DNA of 64,000 nucleotides from Malania oleifera (Eukaryota > Streptophyta > Magnoliopsida > Santalales > Ximeniaceae), in NCBI RefSeq assembly GCF_029873635.1, contig NC_080423.1, positions 92,733,691 through 92,797,690 of the forward strand, in the 5' to 3' direction. Below, one piece after another: positions 35,288-46,276 of the stretch. The notes under the pieces are model-generated. The model had not been told where the DNA came from. It searched no databases and was given only the letters and a program-made list of their open reading frames with translations. Position 1 is the stretch's first letter, and each line of letters begins with the position of its first letter. The translations under genes were made by a program, and so were the position numbers.

Positions 35288-36354
35288 AAGCCTATGATTA
35301 CTTCATGGTTAAAAGTTATAAAACAAAAATATAACACAAAGAATTGATTTTTAAGTGTCAATTTAATTAGTAGTTTTAGTAAATTCATTGGTTGTGCATT
35401 GAAATGTTTGTAGTTTATTGAATAAAATTTTTATAAAGCTAGTGAACTAATTTTTCATTGACAAATTAATGGATTTATTTAATTTTTCAGATATCTATAA
35501 AATTATTTAATCATATTATTATTTTAAATATATTCTAATATTTTAATTTGCCTAACCAAAAAATTTTATAAAATGTAAGTATATAATAATGTTGTACTTT
35601 TCAAAAAAATAAATATTGTTCATTCTTAAAAAAAATAATATGTTTAATTAGATAATTATCAAATAATAACACATTTTATTTTTTAATTTAAAACAAAAAT
35701 GAATAATAGAAAAATATTGATTTACAAAGAAAATTAAATATGTTTCTTTTTTTTTTTTCTAATTTTTAATCATAAATTAACATGGATATCTTTGTAATTT
35801 GTTTTGGGAGGAAAATTTTAACTATAGCTTTATTTTTTTTTTAATTTCTATGGGAAGGAAAATTAATTATGACTTTTTTTTATTTGTTTTGGAAGAAAAG
35901 TTAATTATGTTTTACTTATGTGGTCTGCTGAATGAGTTGTAATTGTTTTATTGGGTTGGTCTATGCATGATGCCGTAGACTTGGTCTACCTAATTTCTCC
36001 TTATTAAGGGTATAATGATCATCTTCGTAAAACACCTATTGATATGTGAATCTTGTGTACACTTCTGAATCTTCCTACGTAAATTAAAAAAAAATTTCCC
36101 TTAAGGTAGACATCCTATCTATTCTCATGAATGAAATTTTCAAAAATGTTGTTCTATAGGAATATTTTTTTATGTCACATTGCAGCAGTGAAACAAACAA
36201 CAAGTTAGGATAAAAAAAATTAGTGATAACTCCAATTATTCTACAAATTAATCCGCATGTTGCCACCAAAGGAATGTTGCAACATAAATCATAGTGTCTT
36301 AAATTTTTTAACATGCATCCTAATTATATTTTTCAGGGATTAAATTGTCGTTTT
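35288..36354. other. AT-rich spacer without gene
   Basis: Very AT-rich DNA with T tracts (35740-35760, 35832-35843). No credible coding frame, RNA gene or repeat family was recognised. Confidence 0.55.
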
Positions 36355-36854
36355 TGTGACGACCTGCTTATTTTCCATATTTTTTTTAATAATAAATATT
36401 CAATATCACAAATCCCAACTTATCAGATCATAATACACGTGGACCCGTGGGTACCAGGAATAAATTAGAACACAACACGGAAGCCTAAGCAGCAGGAAAC
36501 ATATATTTACAATATTGTAAATACAAAACATCCATCACATTACTACAAATACCAGTCACTATATCACTGTATTTCAGTATATACACATCTCAAACAAAAT
36601 CTAGGGACATTTCCCCCAAAAATCCAACTATCCCTACCAAAGCTTACCCTTTAAAAAGGGCAGACAACAACTCTAATTCAGCGGGCTTTTCCTGCTCTCT
36701 TATCTGGGGCTCCTGAAAAGTTTATAAAATTTTGAATTGAGACATCTCTCAGTAAGGGAAATAAACTAATACTAGTGTGTGGTAATATGAGTATTCCGTG
36801 TTCTACATACATCATACATAACATATTCTGCAACTATTTTGTCAAATCTGGGAA

Positions 36855-36895
<41 letters not shown>

Positions 36896-38099
36896 AATCA
36901 TGGCAGAACATACTGCATTTTCATAAACATATTTCATCTCATATAATAATAACATAAAAACATTCCTGGTAGGTTAGCTAGTTGTTGTCATATATTACCT
37001 CCACATGACTGGGTTGCGTGACCCGAAGGCGGGACCTAACAATGGTTGGCCGACCACTGCCAAGTCAAAAGTACAGTCTGTAAGTCTGATAGGTCTACCT
37101 GACCTAGTTCGTACACCAAGAGCGAGCACACACTTCTTAAAAATCACATCGACTATTCAATCTCACACCACTCCGTACAGCGGCGTTAACACAAATATCA
37201 TAATCAAGAAGACCATGGACACATAGTAACGGTACCGTGCAAGTACTAGCCTAGACCAAGCCAACCAGGTTTTGATACCATATAACATATATTGAAATTA
37301 TAATACATGGATATTTCATATCATTAATTTTTACATCAATCATATCATTTTGCATATATACGTATATCATGAAAATCATCGGCCCGTACGCCAACAAATC
37401 ATAATACAGCCCATACGCTGGTAAATCACATCACAGCACAACCTATACACCGACAAACATATCATAGCACAACCCGTACGCTGGCAAATCACATCATAGC
37501 ACAGCCCGTACGTTGGCAAATCACATCATAGCACGACCCGTACGCCGGCAAAATATATATAAAAATCTCAGCCCGTATGCCGGTTTTCCCATTATAAAAA
37601 TCCGTATCATAATCTCATTATAGAAAACAGTATTTCATAACATTTTATACTCATGCCACACTGAACGGATTTTTTGCATATTTAACATACCATCATTTTA
37701 AACGTATTTTCCCAAATATAAATCATATATAAATATAGTCATTTCCCTTAAATCAATTCTATAATAATATACATACATTTTTCATAAAATACTAACTTAG
37801 TTTATCCCCTTACTTGACTACTGAGAAAACCCTCAAAATAATTTAGTCTAACACCTGTAGGATTTCTTGACCAATACCCTAAAAATGAAAACTCTCAGTA
37901 TTAAACTTAAGTATTTTCATGCGTACATCATTTCCTATAACTATCGCAAGTCCAAATTTGGCTTAAAAAGCCTTACCTAAACTTAGGGATGATTTCCAAC
38001 TTACTTTCACCAACGATTTGCTCCGACAGATTTGGAGAGAACTTCCCCAGGAGTGTCGTGGTGGCTTCAAACTGTCGATCCAGCGTAAATTTATCCCTG

Positions 38100-38146
<47 letters not shown>

Positions 38147-38564
38147 TGAAGGGGAGAGAGAAAGGAGAGAGTTGGCTTCTTTAGAAAGTTAAAAATCCGG
38201 ATTTTGATATTTATATAGCAAAGGATTCGTCGACGAGCCACGTCATTCGTTGACGAATCCTTTAATAAATTCGTCAACGAAATTCAGTCCTCGTCGACGA
38301 AATTCAATCGGCTCAAACCTCTCTCGATATCTCTTCGTCGATGAATCCGCTGTATTCGTTGACGAATTTTCTTATACCTTCGTTGACGAATCCCCTGTAT
38401 TCGTCGACGAATTCTAATGATTCCCCTTGGTTATTCCTTCCAAAGCACAATGTCGTTGACAGACGCGAAGCGTTTGTCGACAAAGTCGACTTCCTTCTTC
38501 TGTTACGATCTCCATTTCCCTTCCTCTTTATTATTTAAATCCCATTATTATTCGGGTCGTTACA
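36355..38564 (+). mobile_element. Solo LTR, same family as 16276-18483
   Basis: Starts TGTGACGACCTGCTT, ends GGGTCGTTACA, 2210 bp, flanked by GTTTT (36350-36354) and GTTTC (38565-38569), a one-mismatch 5-bp duplication. It is colinear with 16276-18483 throughout: CCCGTGGGTACCAGG (36443), GACATCTCTCAGTAAGGG (36741), GACCGACCACTGCCAAGTC-like box (37050), minisatellite (37380-37600), (GA)n (38105-38144), GTCGAC cluster (38225-38480). It carries an extra (TA)n at 36857-36893. No internal region. Confidence 0.9.
38105..38144. repeat. (GA)n microsatellite in solo LTR
   Basis: About 20 uninterrupted GA units, at the same LTR position as 4718, 15497 (inverted) and 18087. Confidence 0.9.
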
Positions 38565-38908
38565 GTTTCGATCTTGGTTGGTCAAACATAAATATTCCTT
38601 ATATTGTAACATTAGCACATGCTATATAATATTTGTCATAAGATACTATACAATATTAAAAATGAAAATTAATAAAGATGAAAGTGATATTATTATGTTA
38701 TAATAATATGCATAATATTAAATTATAACAATATATTATGTTATTAATTATAAATTTTTTGCTATTATAATCATGATGCAGTAATTTACTTCATCATATG
38801 ATATATAATTTTAAAATACAAAATAATATTGTATAATGCTATAATAATGTAATATTATAATATTAGTTACTATATAATATGCAAGAGACAATGTGTAATA
38901 TCGATTCA

Positions 38909-38949
<41 letters not shown>

Positions 38950-40140
38950 CAACAATTTTATTTAAATTCACTAATATTTTTATATTCAATTAAGATGACA
39001 AAAATAATTGCATGAATCATTAAGTGCAAGTCTTTAATTGTACTAATTAGAAGAATATGGATTGAAATAGAGTTTGGTTAATAGTATAGGAACCAACTTA
39101 TGATTTCACTCAATCAGAAACAAGAAACTTTGGAAATATAAAAATAAAAATTCACAGAAAATGGAAAAATAAAAAATAGAAAGCCCAAAATTTGGAAAAT
39201 TCAAGATCTTAACATAGAAAAGGCTCGTTTATGTGTGGAAAATAATTTTTTTTTAATTTTAATTTTTTAAAAAATTATTAAAAAGTTAGCTAATTTTTTT
39301 TTTTTGTTATTGCAATATTTATATGAAATAAATGCACAACAATACACAATTTTGGCATTATTGGCTGTAGAAATAGTTTTATTTTTATTTTTATTTTTCC
39401 AAATAGTTATAAAAATGGTACTTTATTTTCTTATTTTCTAAATTTATATATAAAAATTAGAAAATAGTTTTAATTATTTTTTTTAGATTTCTAACTCTTA
39501 CTCTATGTATAAGAGTAAGGAATATAAATCTTAAACCTTAATTTGTCTACACTATATATAATATTTCTTCTAAGTTCATAGAAAGCCAAATTTGAGTCTG
39601 GAACTCTATGATTCCAAATATTGCCTTATATTGATTTTATAAAATTAAAAAATAAATTGTATCTTTTGTGATTGTTTGAAATCTATAAATAAAAAATAAA
39701 AAATTTATTTTGCACATTTAAACAAACTTTTTATTTCTTTACCTTTTTTAATGTAAATCTTGAAAAAATTTAAAAATGAGCTAAATTTTTTAATAATTTT
39801 TTGGAAAACTAAAAATTAGAAAATTATTATTATTTTCCACAACTAAACATGTTCTACGTTTTTTTTTTTTCTCTTCTAAAGCCCATAAAGTGTTTAAAAA
39901 ATAGAAAATGAAAAAAATTAAAATTGTAAAACGAAACGGAGCTTTAGAGAGAGAGAGAGAGTAAAGGGTGATGACAATTAATGAAAGTAACAAACCCATT
40001 ACAGACCCACGGGCCACACATAGTTGATAACAGGGGAAGAAAGAATGGTGAAAGATAGAAATAGTTTTTGGGAGTATCATTCTATGGTTTTGGATTTAGA
40101 TTCGTGTAAATCGGAGGACAACCTTTGGTACAAATAATTG
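38565..40140. other. AT-rich spacer without gene
   Basis: Long AT-rich stretch with (TA)n at 38917-38945 and a short GA run near 39947-39961. No supported coding sequence; the minus-strand frame at 39790-40080 is low-complexity and is not called. Confidence 0.55.
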
Positions 40141-40277
40141 GCTACGAGTCTTATAGCAGCAGTCATTATGATTTTACCAGCAGTTATTTAAATAGTTGCT
40201 ATGGCTTTAAGCAGCAGTTTTACCAGCCTTTAGCAACGATTGCGACCGCTGGTAAAAATTGGATTTTTTTGTAGTGC
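40141..40277 (-). mobile_element. CACTA-like right terminus
   Basis: The plus strand ends GGATTTTTTTGTAGTG at 40277, the complement of a CACTACAAAAAAATCC terminus. It is preceded by several GCTGGTAAAA / TTTTACCAGC subterminal motifs. The partner end is not identified; the cluster at 28370-28885 has related motifs. The Copia element starts only 13 bp further on. Confidence 0.55.
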
Positions 40278-40290
40278 TTTCCTTCATATT

Positions 40291-40636
40291 TGTTGAAAAT
40301 TAAATTTGATTAGTTTTGTCAGCAGCTTTACCAACCAACCCACTGTTGTTGAATTGCAGTAGAGAGTCGGCCACCAACTCTTTACTAACTTCAGCCTACT
40401 TGTTTGAATTTAATTCTACCTATCGTCCATCTTCTGCTATAAATATATGTGTGTGTGTAATGTAATGTGTAGTGTAGAGAAGGTGAATAACCAGTGAGAA
40501 GAGAGAAATTTGTATCTTGGATTCGTCTTTATATTTTTTTTTTTTCGAATTGAAATTAATTGTTTTTGTATTTGTATGCAATCCTCACCGAGTTTCAATC
40601 ACAATTAGTGATTGAGTGAGTTCCCTCCACCCATCA
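40291..40636 (+). repeat. 5' LTR of the plus-strand Copia element
   Basis: Starts TGTTGAAAATTAAATTTG and ends CTCCACCCATCA. A TATAAATA box near 40438 and a transcript-leader-like segment lie within it. It matches the 3' LTR closely apart from small indels in the T tract and point changes. Confidence 0.9.
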
Positions 40637-40649
40637 GTGGTATCAGAGT
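40637..40649 (+). promoter_or_regulatory. Primer binding site
   Basis: GTGGTATCAGAGT directly after the 5' LTR. TGGTATCAGAG is complementary to the 3' end of plant initiator tRNA-Met, as is usual for Copia elements. Confidence 0.85.
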
Positions 40650-41130
40650 ATCTAGGTGTACTGAAATTTGCCAAACAGAGGCGAATAGAGGGAAATTCAA
40701 TTTTTTTCCCAGATTTGAAATTGCTCAAAATCCAAAAATTAGCATGCCATTGTGAAATTCATGTTGATACGATTCCAAAGGTGAAAACTGTGCTTCAAAC
40801 AGAGTTCAAACCCCAGACGCCCTCTCACACGCCGACAAACGAAACAACATCCTCCACACACGCCGCACGCACTGGCAAGGACACTGACCGCCGACGTCAT
40901 GCGCTCCATGCTCCTGCACGCGTCTTCCTCGTCCAACTGGTGAGATCCAAACCGGATACTCGATCCACAACCCAGTCCAGAACTTCTTTTAGCCGGTTTA
41001 GTGATTTTTAAACCGGTTCTTTGTAACTTAAAACTAGTTCCTAAGATTTTTCACCCTTCTGAACACATTCGTGGCATCAGATTTGCCAAAATTAGTCTCT
41101 ATCACTGTGTTTTTTGATATATTGAACCTG

Positions 41131-42175
41131 ATGGCGAACGATGCTATCCAAGCGGTCATTCCAAAGTTGACATGGGATAATTATGACAACTGATCTATTC
41201 AAATGAGAGCCATTCTAAGTGCTCAGGATGTCATGGACATCATTGAAGATGGGTACAGAGAAAGCCCATCAAAAGAAGTCGAAGCAACTATGTCTAACGC
41301 TTAAAAAACGCTCTTGCGAGCCGATCAAAAGAAGGATTGCAAGGCAAAGTCCATAATCTACCAAGGCCTTAATGAGGTCATGTTCGAAATCATCGCCTCC
41401 GTCAAGACATCCAAAGAAGTTTGAGACTCTCTCCATCGAACACACAAAGGTGCAAACAAAGTGAAGAAGATTTGTCTTCAAACATTGCGAGGTGATTTCG
41501 AATTTTAAGAATGAAATCTACTGAATCTATTGCTAATTACTATACACAAGTTATGGTTGTATCAAATCAATTGAGAAGAAATGGAGAGCCTCTCAACGAT
41601 GACAGAATTTGTGGTAAAAATTTGTAATCTTTGGATCCAAAATTTGATTATATAGATGTGACCATGGAAGAAACAAAAGATTTGGAAACCATGTCCGTAG
41701 AAGAACTTGTGGGCTCACTCCAAGCCCATGAGCAGAAAGTCAACAGAATGAGTGATGATAAAGCGCTAGAGCAAGCCCTCGAAACGAAGTTGTCTTTCAC
41801 TACAGATTAATACGACAAAAGGGGGAAGTCATGGCGAGGAAAAGGACGAGGCTGAGGATGTCGTGGAAGAAATTTTTGAAATTTTGAATTTAGAGAAGGC
41901 GGTACAGGTGGAATAGGTCCCACTAAAGAAGGACGCAATCAACAGAACTATGTCCCATAAGGTAGAGGACAAGGAAGAAGAGGGGGATACAATAACCGTT
42001 CGAACGTAGACAAGAGAAACGTTCAGTGCTACAACTACCATAAGTACGAACACTATAGTAATGAGTGCAAAGGTAATTCCCAAAATCATGAAGTAAATGA
42101 AAATGCTAACTTTGTAGAAAAGGAGAAAGCTGAAGGAGAATCGTTGATGCTGATGATACACAATTCAACCCACTA
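41131..42175 (+). pseudogene. Copia gag remnant
   Basis: Starts at ATGGCGAACGATGCT and reads VIPKLTWDNYDN, a typical Copia gag N-terminus, through IIYQGLNEVMFEII to a basic Gly/Arg-rich tail. The zinc knuckle (about 42028-42070) reads CYNYHKYEHYSNEC: the second Cys of the CCHC pattern is Tyr. In-frame stops occur at several places (for example near 41192, 41302 and 41421), mostly explainable as Trp or Gln codons changed by a single transition. The frame also shifts near 41510. Confidence 0.8.
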
Positions 42176-45100
42176 GGACCAAAATGTTTGGTACCTTGAC
42201 TCTGGAGCCAGCAATCACATGACTGGTAAAAAGCGCCTATTTAATGAACTTGATGAGAAAGTTCAGGGAGAGATATCATTTGGTGATCTCTCTAAAGTCT
42301 CAGTTCAAGGAAGAGGAAATGTCTTAATCAAGAGGAAGGATGGAGACCATGCTTTTATCTTCAACGTGTACTATGTGCCAGCCATGAAGACTAATATACT
42401 TAGTCTCGGATAGCTTGGGGAGAAAGGCTACCGAATTAACCTTAAAGATAAGCAGATGGTGATAACAGATGCTTGATGTAAGCTTGTTACTCGAGTACAA
42501 ATGACAAATAATCGATTGTTTTTGCTCGCCATTCAACATGATACGCCAAGGTGTTTGAGCGTTATCATGAAAGAGAAATACTGGCTATGGCATCTCAAGT
42601 ACGGACATCTTAACTTTGAAAGTTTGAAACAATTAGGGAGCAAGAAGATGGTGAAAGGCTTACCCAACATCCACCACCCAAGTGTGATATGTGAAAGTTG
42701 TGTTCTGAGCAAGTAACACAAAAATAACTTTGCAAAGCAAGCCGATTGGAGATCTACCATGCCGCTTTAGCTAGTACTCACAAACGTATGTGGTCCATTG
42801 AAGTTGTTCTCAAATGGACAGAACGGATACTTCCTCACCTTCATTGACGATTATAGTAGGAAAACTTGGGTCTACTTCCTGAAAAGAAAGTCAGAGGTGT
42901 TCGACAAATTCAAAGAGTTCAAAACTCTTGTGGAAAAACAGAGTGGCTATCACATCAAGTCACTCCAATTAGACCAAGGAAGAGAGTATAAGGACAAAGT
43001 TTTCCTAGAATTCCTTAGGCAATAAGGGGTTCAAAAACAGTTCACACCAACTTAATCTCCCCAGTTGAACGATGTAGTTAAAAGGAAGAACCGCACGATC
43101 CTTAACATGGCCAAGAGCATGTTAAAGGATAAGAATGTGCCCAAGAGTTTTTGGGTAGAAGTAGTGTCATGTGCAGTTTATCTGCTCAACCGATGTCCTA
43201 CGAAGAGTCTTGATACAAATACGCCACATGAAGCCTGGAATACTCACAAGCCTAGTGTGATTCATCTTAGAGTGTTTGGCTCCATAGCTTACGCCAAGAT
43301 CCCAGAGGCAAGAATGACAAAGTTGAAAGATAAAGGAGAAAAATATATCCTTGTTGGATTCGGTGACAACACCATGGGATATCAACTATACAATCCCATC
43401 AACAAGAAAGTTATTCACAGTAGGGACGTCATTTTTGAAGAAAATGAATCCTGAAAGTGGGATCAAGATGAATCTTCCAAAGATGTAGAATTGATGCTTG
43501 AAAGAGAAGAACCCACATGGACAAGAGCAGTGGCTATCGAGTCACAAGTTCTTTAGCTACAGATACCTCCACATGGTTCACCACAGATGAATGAATCTTC
43601 ATCACCAATTAAGCGTGAAATCTCAGACATAAGGCTTAGAGGAGCTCGTAATCTAGCTGATCTGTATGAAACTACAGAACCAATAGAAGAGTATGTTACA
43701 TTATATTGTCTATTGTTGACCAACGACTTGGTTAGATTTGAGGAGGCTAACGAAAAATACAAATGGAGAAAAGCAATGGATGAGGAGATTCAATCCATCG
43801 AGAAGAACAAGACTTGGGAGTTGACAAATCTCCCGAAGGGCTGTAAAACTATTGGTGTGAAATAGGTCTACAAGACCAAGAAGAACATTCAAGGAGAAGT
43901 TCAAAGATACAAAACAAGACTTGCCGCCAAGGGCTACATGCAGAAAGAAGGGATTGATTATGGAGAAATCTTTACCCCAGTTGCCAAGCTTGAAATCATC
44001 AGATTACTAATTTCACTATCAGCACAAAATGGATGAAAGATTTTCCACCTGGACGTGAAATCAGTATTTCTGAACAATTTTCTGGAAGAAGAGATCTATA
44101 TCGATTAACCACCTAGATATGTGAAGAAGGGAAAAGAAGATAGAGTGTACAAGCTTAAGAAAGCAGTACTCTATGGCTTGAAGTAGGCACCTCGTGCGTG
44201 AAACATGAGAATTGATGACTATTTCCAAAAGAATGGATTTAAGAAGTGTCCTTACGAGCATGCGCTATACATGAAGATGGAGTCAGACGGAAGCATACTG
44301 ATTGTCTGCCTATATGTTGATGATCTAATTTTCACTGGCAATAATCCATAGATGTTTGCTGCTTTTAAGAGGAGCATGGTAAAAGAGTTTGAAATGATGG
44401 ATATTAGTCAGATGGCTCATTTCCTTGGCATAGAAGTCGTGCAAAGCGAGAAGGGAATCTTCATCTCTCAAAACCACTATATAAAAGAAGTACTGAAGAA
44501 GTTTGGAATGGATAAATACAACCCTGTGACAACTCTGGTTGAAATGAGATTGGTGTTAAGAAAAAATGAGCAAGGAGATGTTGACCTCACATAATTCAAG
44601 AGTTTGGTTGGAAGCTTGAGGTATTTGATGTGCACTAGACTAGACATACTCTATGGAGTTAATCTTGTCAGCAAGTACATGGAAACTCCTTACCAGTCCC
44701 ACCTGAATGCAGTAAAGAGGATACTCCACTGTATTAAGGGTACCATCACCGATGGTATGTTCTATTCATCAAGAGGTGATTGCAAACTTATCAGCTATTC
44801 AGATAGTGATTGGGGAAGAGATTTTGATGAAAGAAAAAACATAGCTGGATTCACATTCTTCATGGGAGATACAACGTTTACATGGTCATCAAAGAAGCAA
44901 CCTATCGTAACGTTGTCATCATGTGAAGCCGAGTATGTTACTGCTAACTCAACTATTTATCATGGTATATGGATCAGGAATGTACTAAAGTATTTGGGAT
45001 TTCTTCAAAATGACCCCACAGAAGTCTATATCAACAACCGATCAACGATTGCACTTGCAAAAAATCCAATATTCCATGAAAGAAGTAAGCATATTGATAC

Positions 45101-45221
45101 TCGGTATCATTTTATCAGGAAGCATGTCAAGAAGAAAGAAGTGGAGTTGATATCTTGTAGAACGTATAATCAGATTGCCGACATTTTCACGAAGCCACTT
45201 AGGCATAATATTTTTGTATGA
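42176..45221 (+). pseudogene. Copia pol remnant (PR, INT, RT, RNase H)
   Basis: Protease: [12 protein letters not shown] at 42192. Integrase: HLKYGHLNFESL pre-integrase box (42591), FIDDYSRKTWVYF and LQLDQGREYKD; the third catalytic residue is lost, since the motif reads NDVVKRKNRTI with Lys where Glu is expected (about 43080). RT: AVLYGLK and CLYVDDLIFTGN (44310). RNase H: SYSDSDWGRD, SSCEAEYVTA, then KHIDTRYHFIR and ADIFTKPLR. Stops interrupt the chain near 42410, 43024, 43053, 43864, 44106, 44186 and 44350, so no protein is made. Confidence 0.9.
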
Positions 45222-45263
45222 CTAAAGACAATACTCGGAATGACAAAATCAGGAGAGTCAAGT

Positions 45264-45274
45264 TTAAGGAGGGA
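45264..45274 (+). other. Polypurine tract
   Basis: TAAGGAGGGA lies directly before the 3' LTR, the position of the plus-strand priming site. Confidence 0.7.
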
Positions 45275-45615
45275 TGCTGAAAATTAAACTTAACTAGCTT
45301 CGTTGGCAGCTTCACCAACCAGCCCACTATTGTTGAATTGTAGTGGAGAGTCGGCCGCCAACTCTTCACCAACTTCAACCTACTTATTTGAATTTAATTC
45401 TACCTATCGTCCATCTTCTGCTATAAATAGATGTGTATGTGTAATGTAATGTATGGTGTAAAGATGGTGAATAATCAGTGAGAAGAGAGAGATTTGCATC
45501 TTGAATTCGTCTCTGTATTTTTTTTATATTGAAATTAATTATTTTTGTATTTATGTGCAATCCTCACTGAGTTTCAATTACAACTAGTGATTGAGTGAAT
45601 CCCCTCCACCCATCA
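45275..45615 (+). repeat. 3' LTR of the plus-strand Copia element
   Basis: Starts TGCTGAAAATTAAACTTA (TGTTG in the other LTR) and ends CTCCACCCATCA. It lies about 610 bp upstream of the TATA box of the BBE-like gene, in the same orientation. Confidence 0.9.
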
Positions 45616-45639
45616 ACATTTACATATATGATTTACATT

Positions 45640-46200
45640 TTTTTTCTTTTTTTGAAGAAATAAGTTCAACCTCACTAGAAAACTTAGAAATGTTTCCTGA
45701 TCACTTTTTATTTATGTATACATATAAAAAAAAATTGTAGAAATTCCGAACTAGCTAGCTAGTTAGAAACCTGGATAATTGTATATATCATCGCCTTCCA
45801 TGTGCTATACAGCTTTTTTTTTTTTTTTTTTTTTTTGAAGAAATAATTAAATTCAACCTTATATATATATAATAAACCAAAAAAAAAAAAATGAAGAAAG
45901 TTTGACCTAGCTATAGAGACTTGGTTTTGTCTCCTCACTTTTCATTTACATATATAAGCCCAAATTTTTTAAGAAATAAGTTCATCCCTGCTAGAACCAT
46001 TGACATGCATGTACCAAAATTTTTGAAGAAGTTCAATCTAGCTAGAAACTTGGATTTGTCTCTTCACTTTCCATTTACACGTATATTCCAAAATTTTTTA
46101 AAGAAATAAGCTCGGCATACCTAGAAACTTGGATTTGTCTCTTTCCTTTCCATCTACATATACACGTATAACTATAAGTTCAACCAGTTAGAAACTAGGA
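45640..46200. repeat. Degenerate tandem repeats upstream of the BBE-like gene
   Basis: About five degenerate units of roughly 75-130 bp each contain TTTTTTGAAGAAATAAGTTC, CTAGCTAGAAACTTGGATTT and GTCTCTTCACTTTCCATTTAC. They fill nearly all the space between the Copia 3' LTR and the gene, so the gene's promoter is made largely of this repeat. Confidence 0.7.
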
Positions 46201-46227
46201 ATTGTGTCCTAATGCATATTTGAATAC

Positions 46228-46235
46228 TATAAATA
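46228..46235 (+). promoter_or_regulatory. TATA box of the BBE-like gene
   Basis: TATAAATA lies 42 bp before the start codon of the BBE-like gene, which would place transcription start near 46260 and give a very short leader. Confidence 0.7.
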
Positions 46236-46276
46236 AAGGATCTCCTATCCTCCCTTAATCACCAAACTCAAAAGAA

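Larger units (their letters stand above)
40291..45615 (+). mobile_element. Near full-length Ty1/copia element, decayed
   Basis: Two LTRs of 346 and 341 bp bound a 4.6 kb interior; total 5325 bp. Flanks ATATT (40286-40290) and ACATT (45616-45620) are a 5-bp duplication with one change. Order is LTR, primer binding site, gag, protease, integrase, RT, RNase H, polypurine tract, LTR, which is Copia order. Many in-frame stops show that it is inactive. Confidence 0.9.

Noticed and set aside
40616-41011. 131-codon frame just after the Copia 5' LTR
   Set aside because: It spans the primer binding site and leader, has no gag similarity, and ends before the recognisable gag start at 41131.
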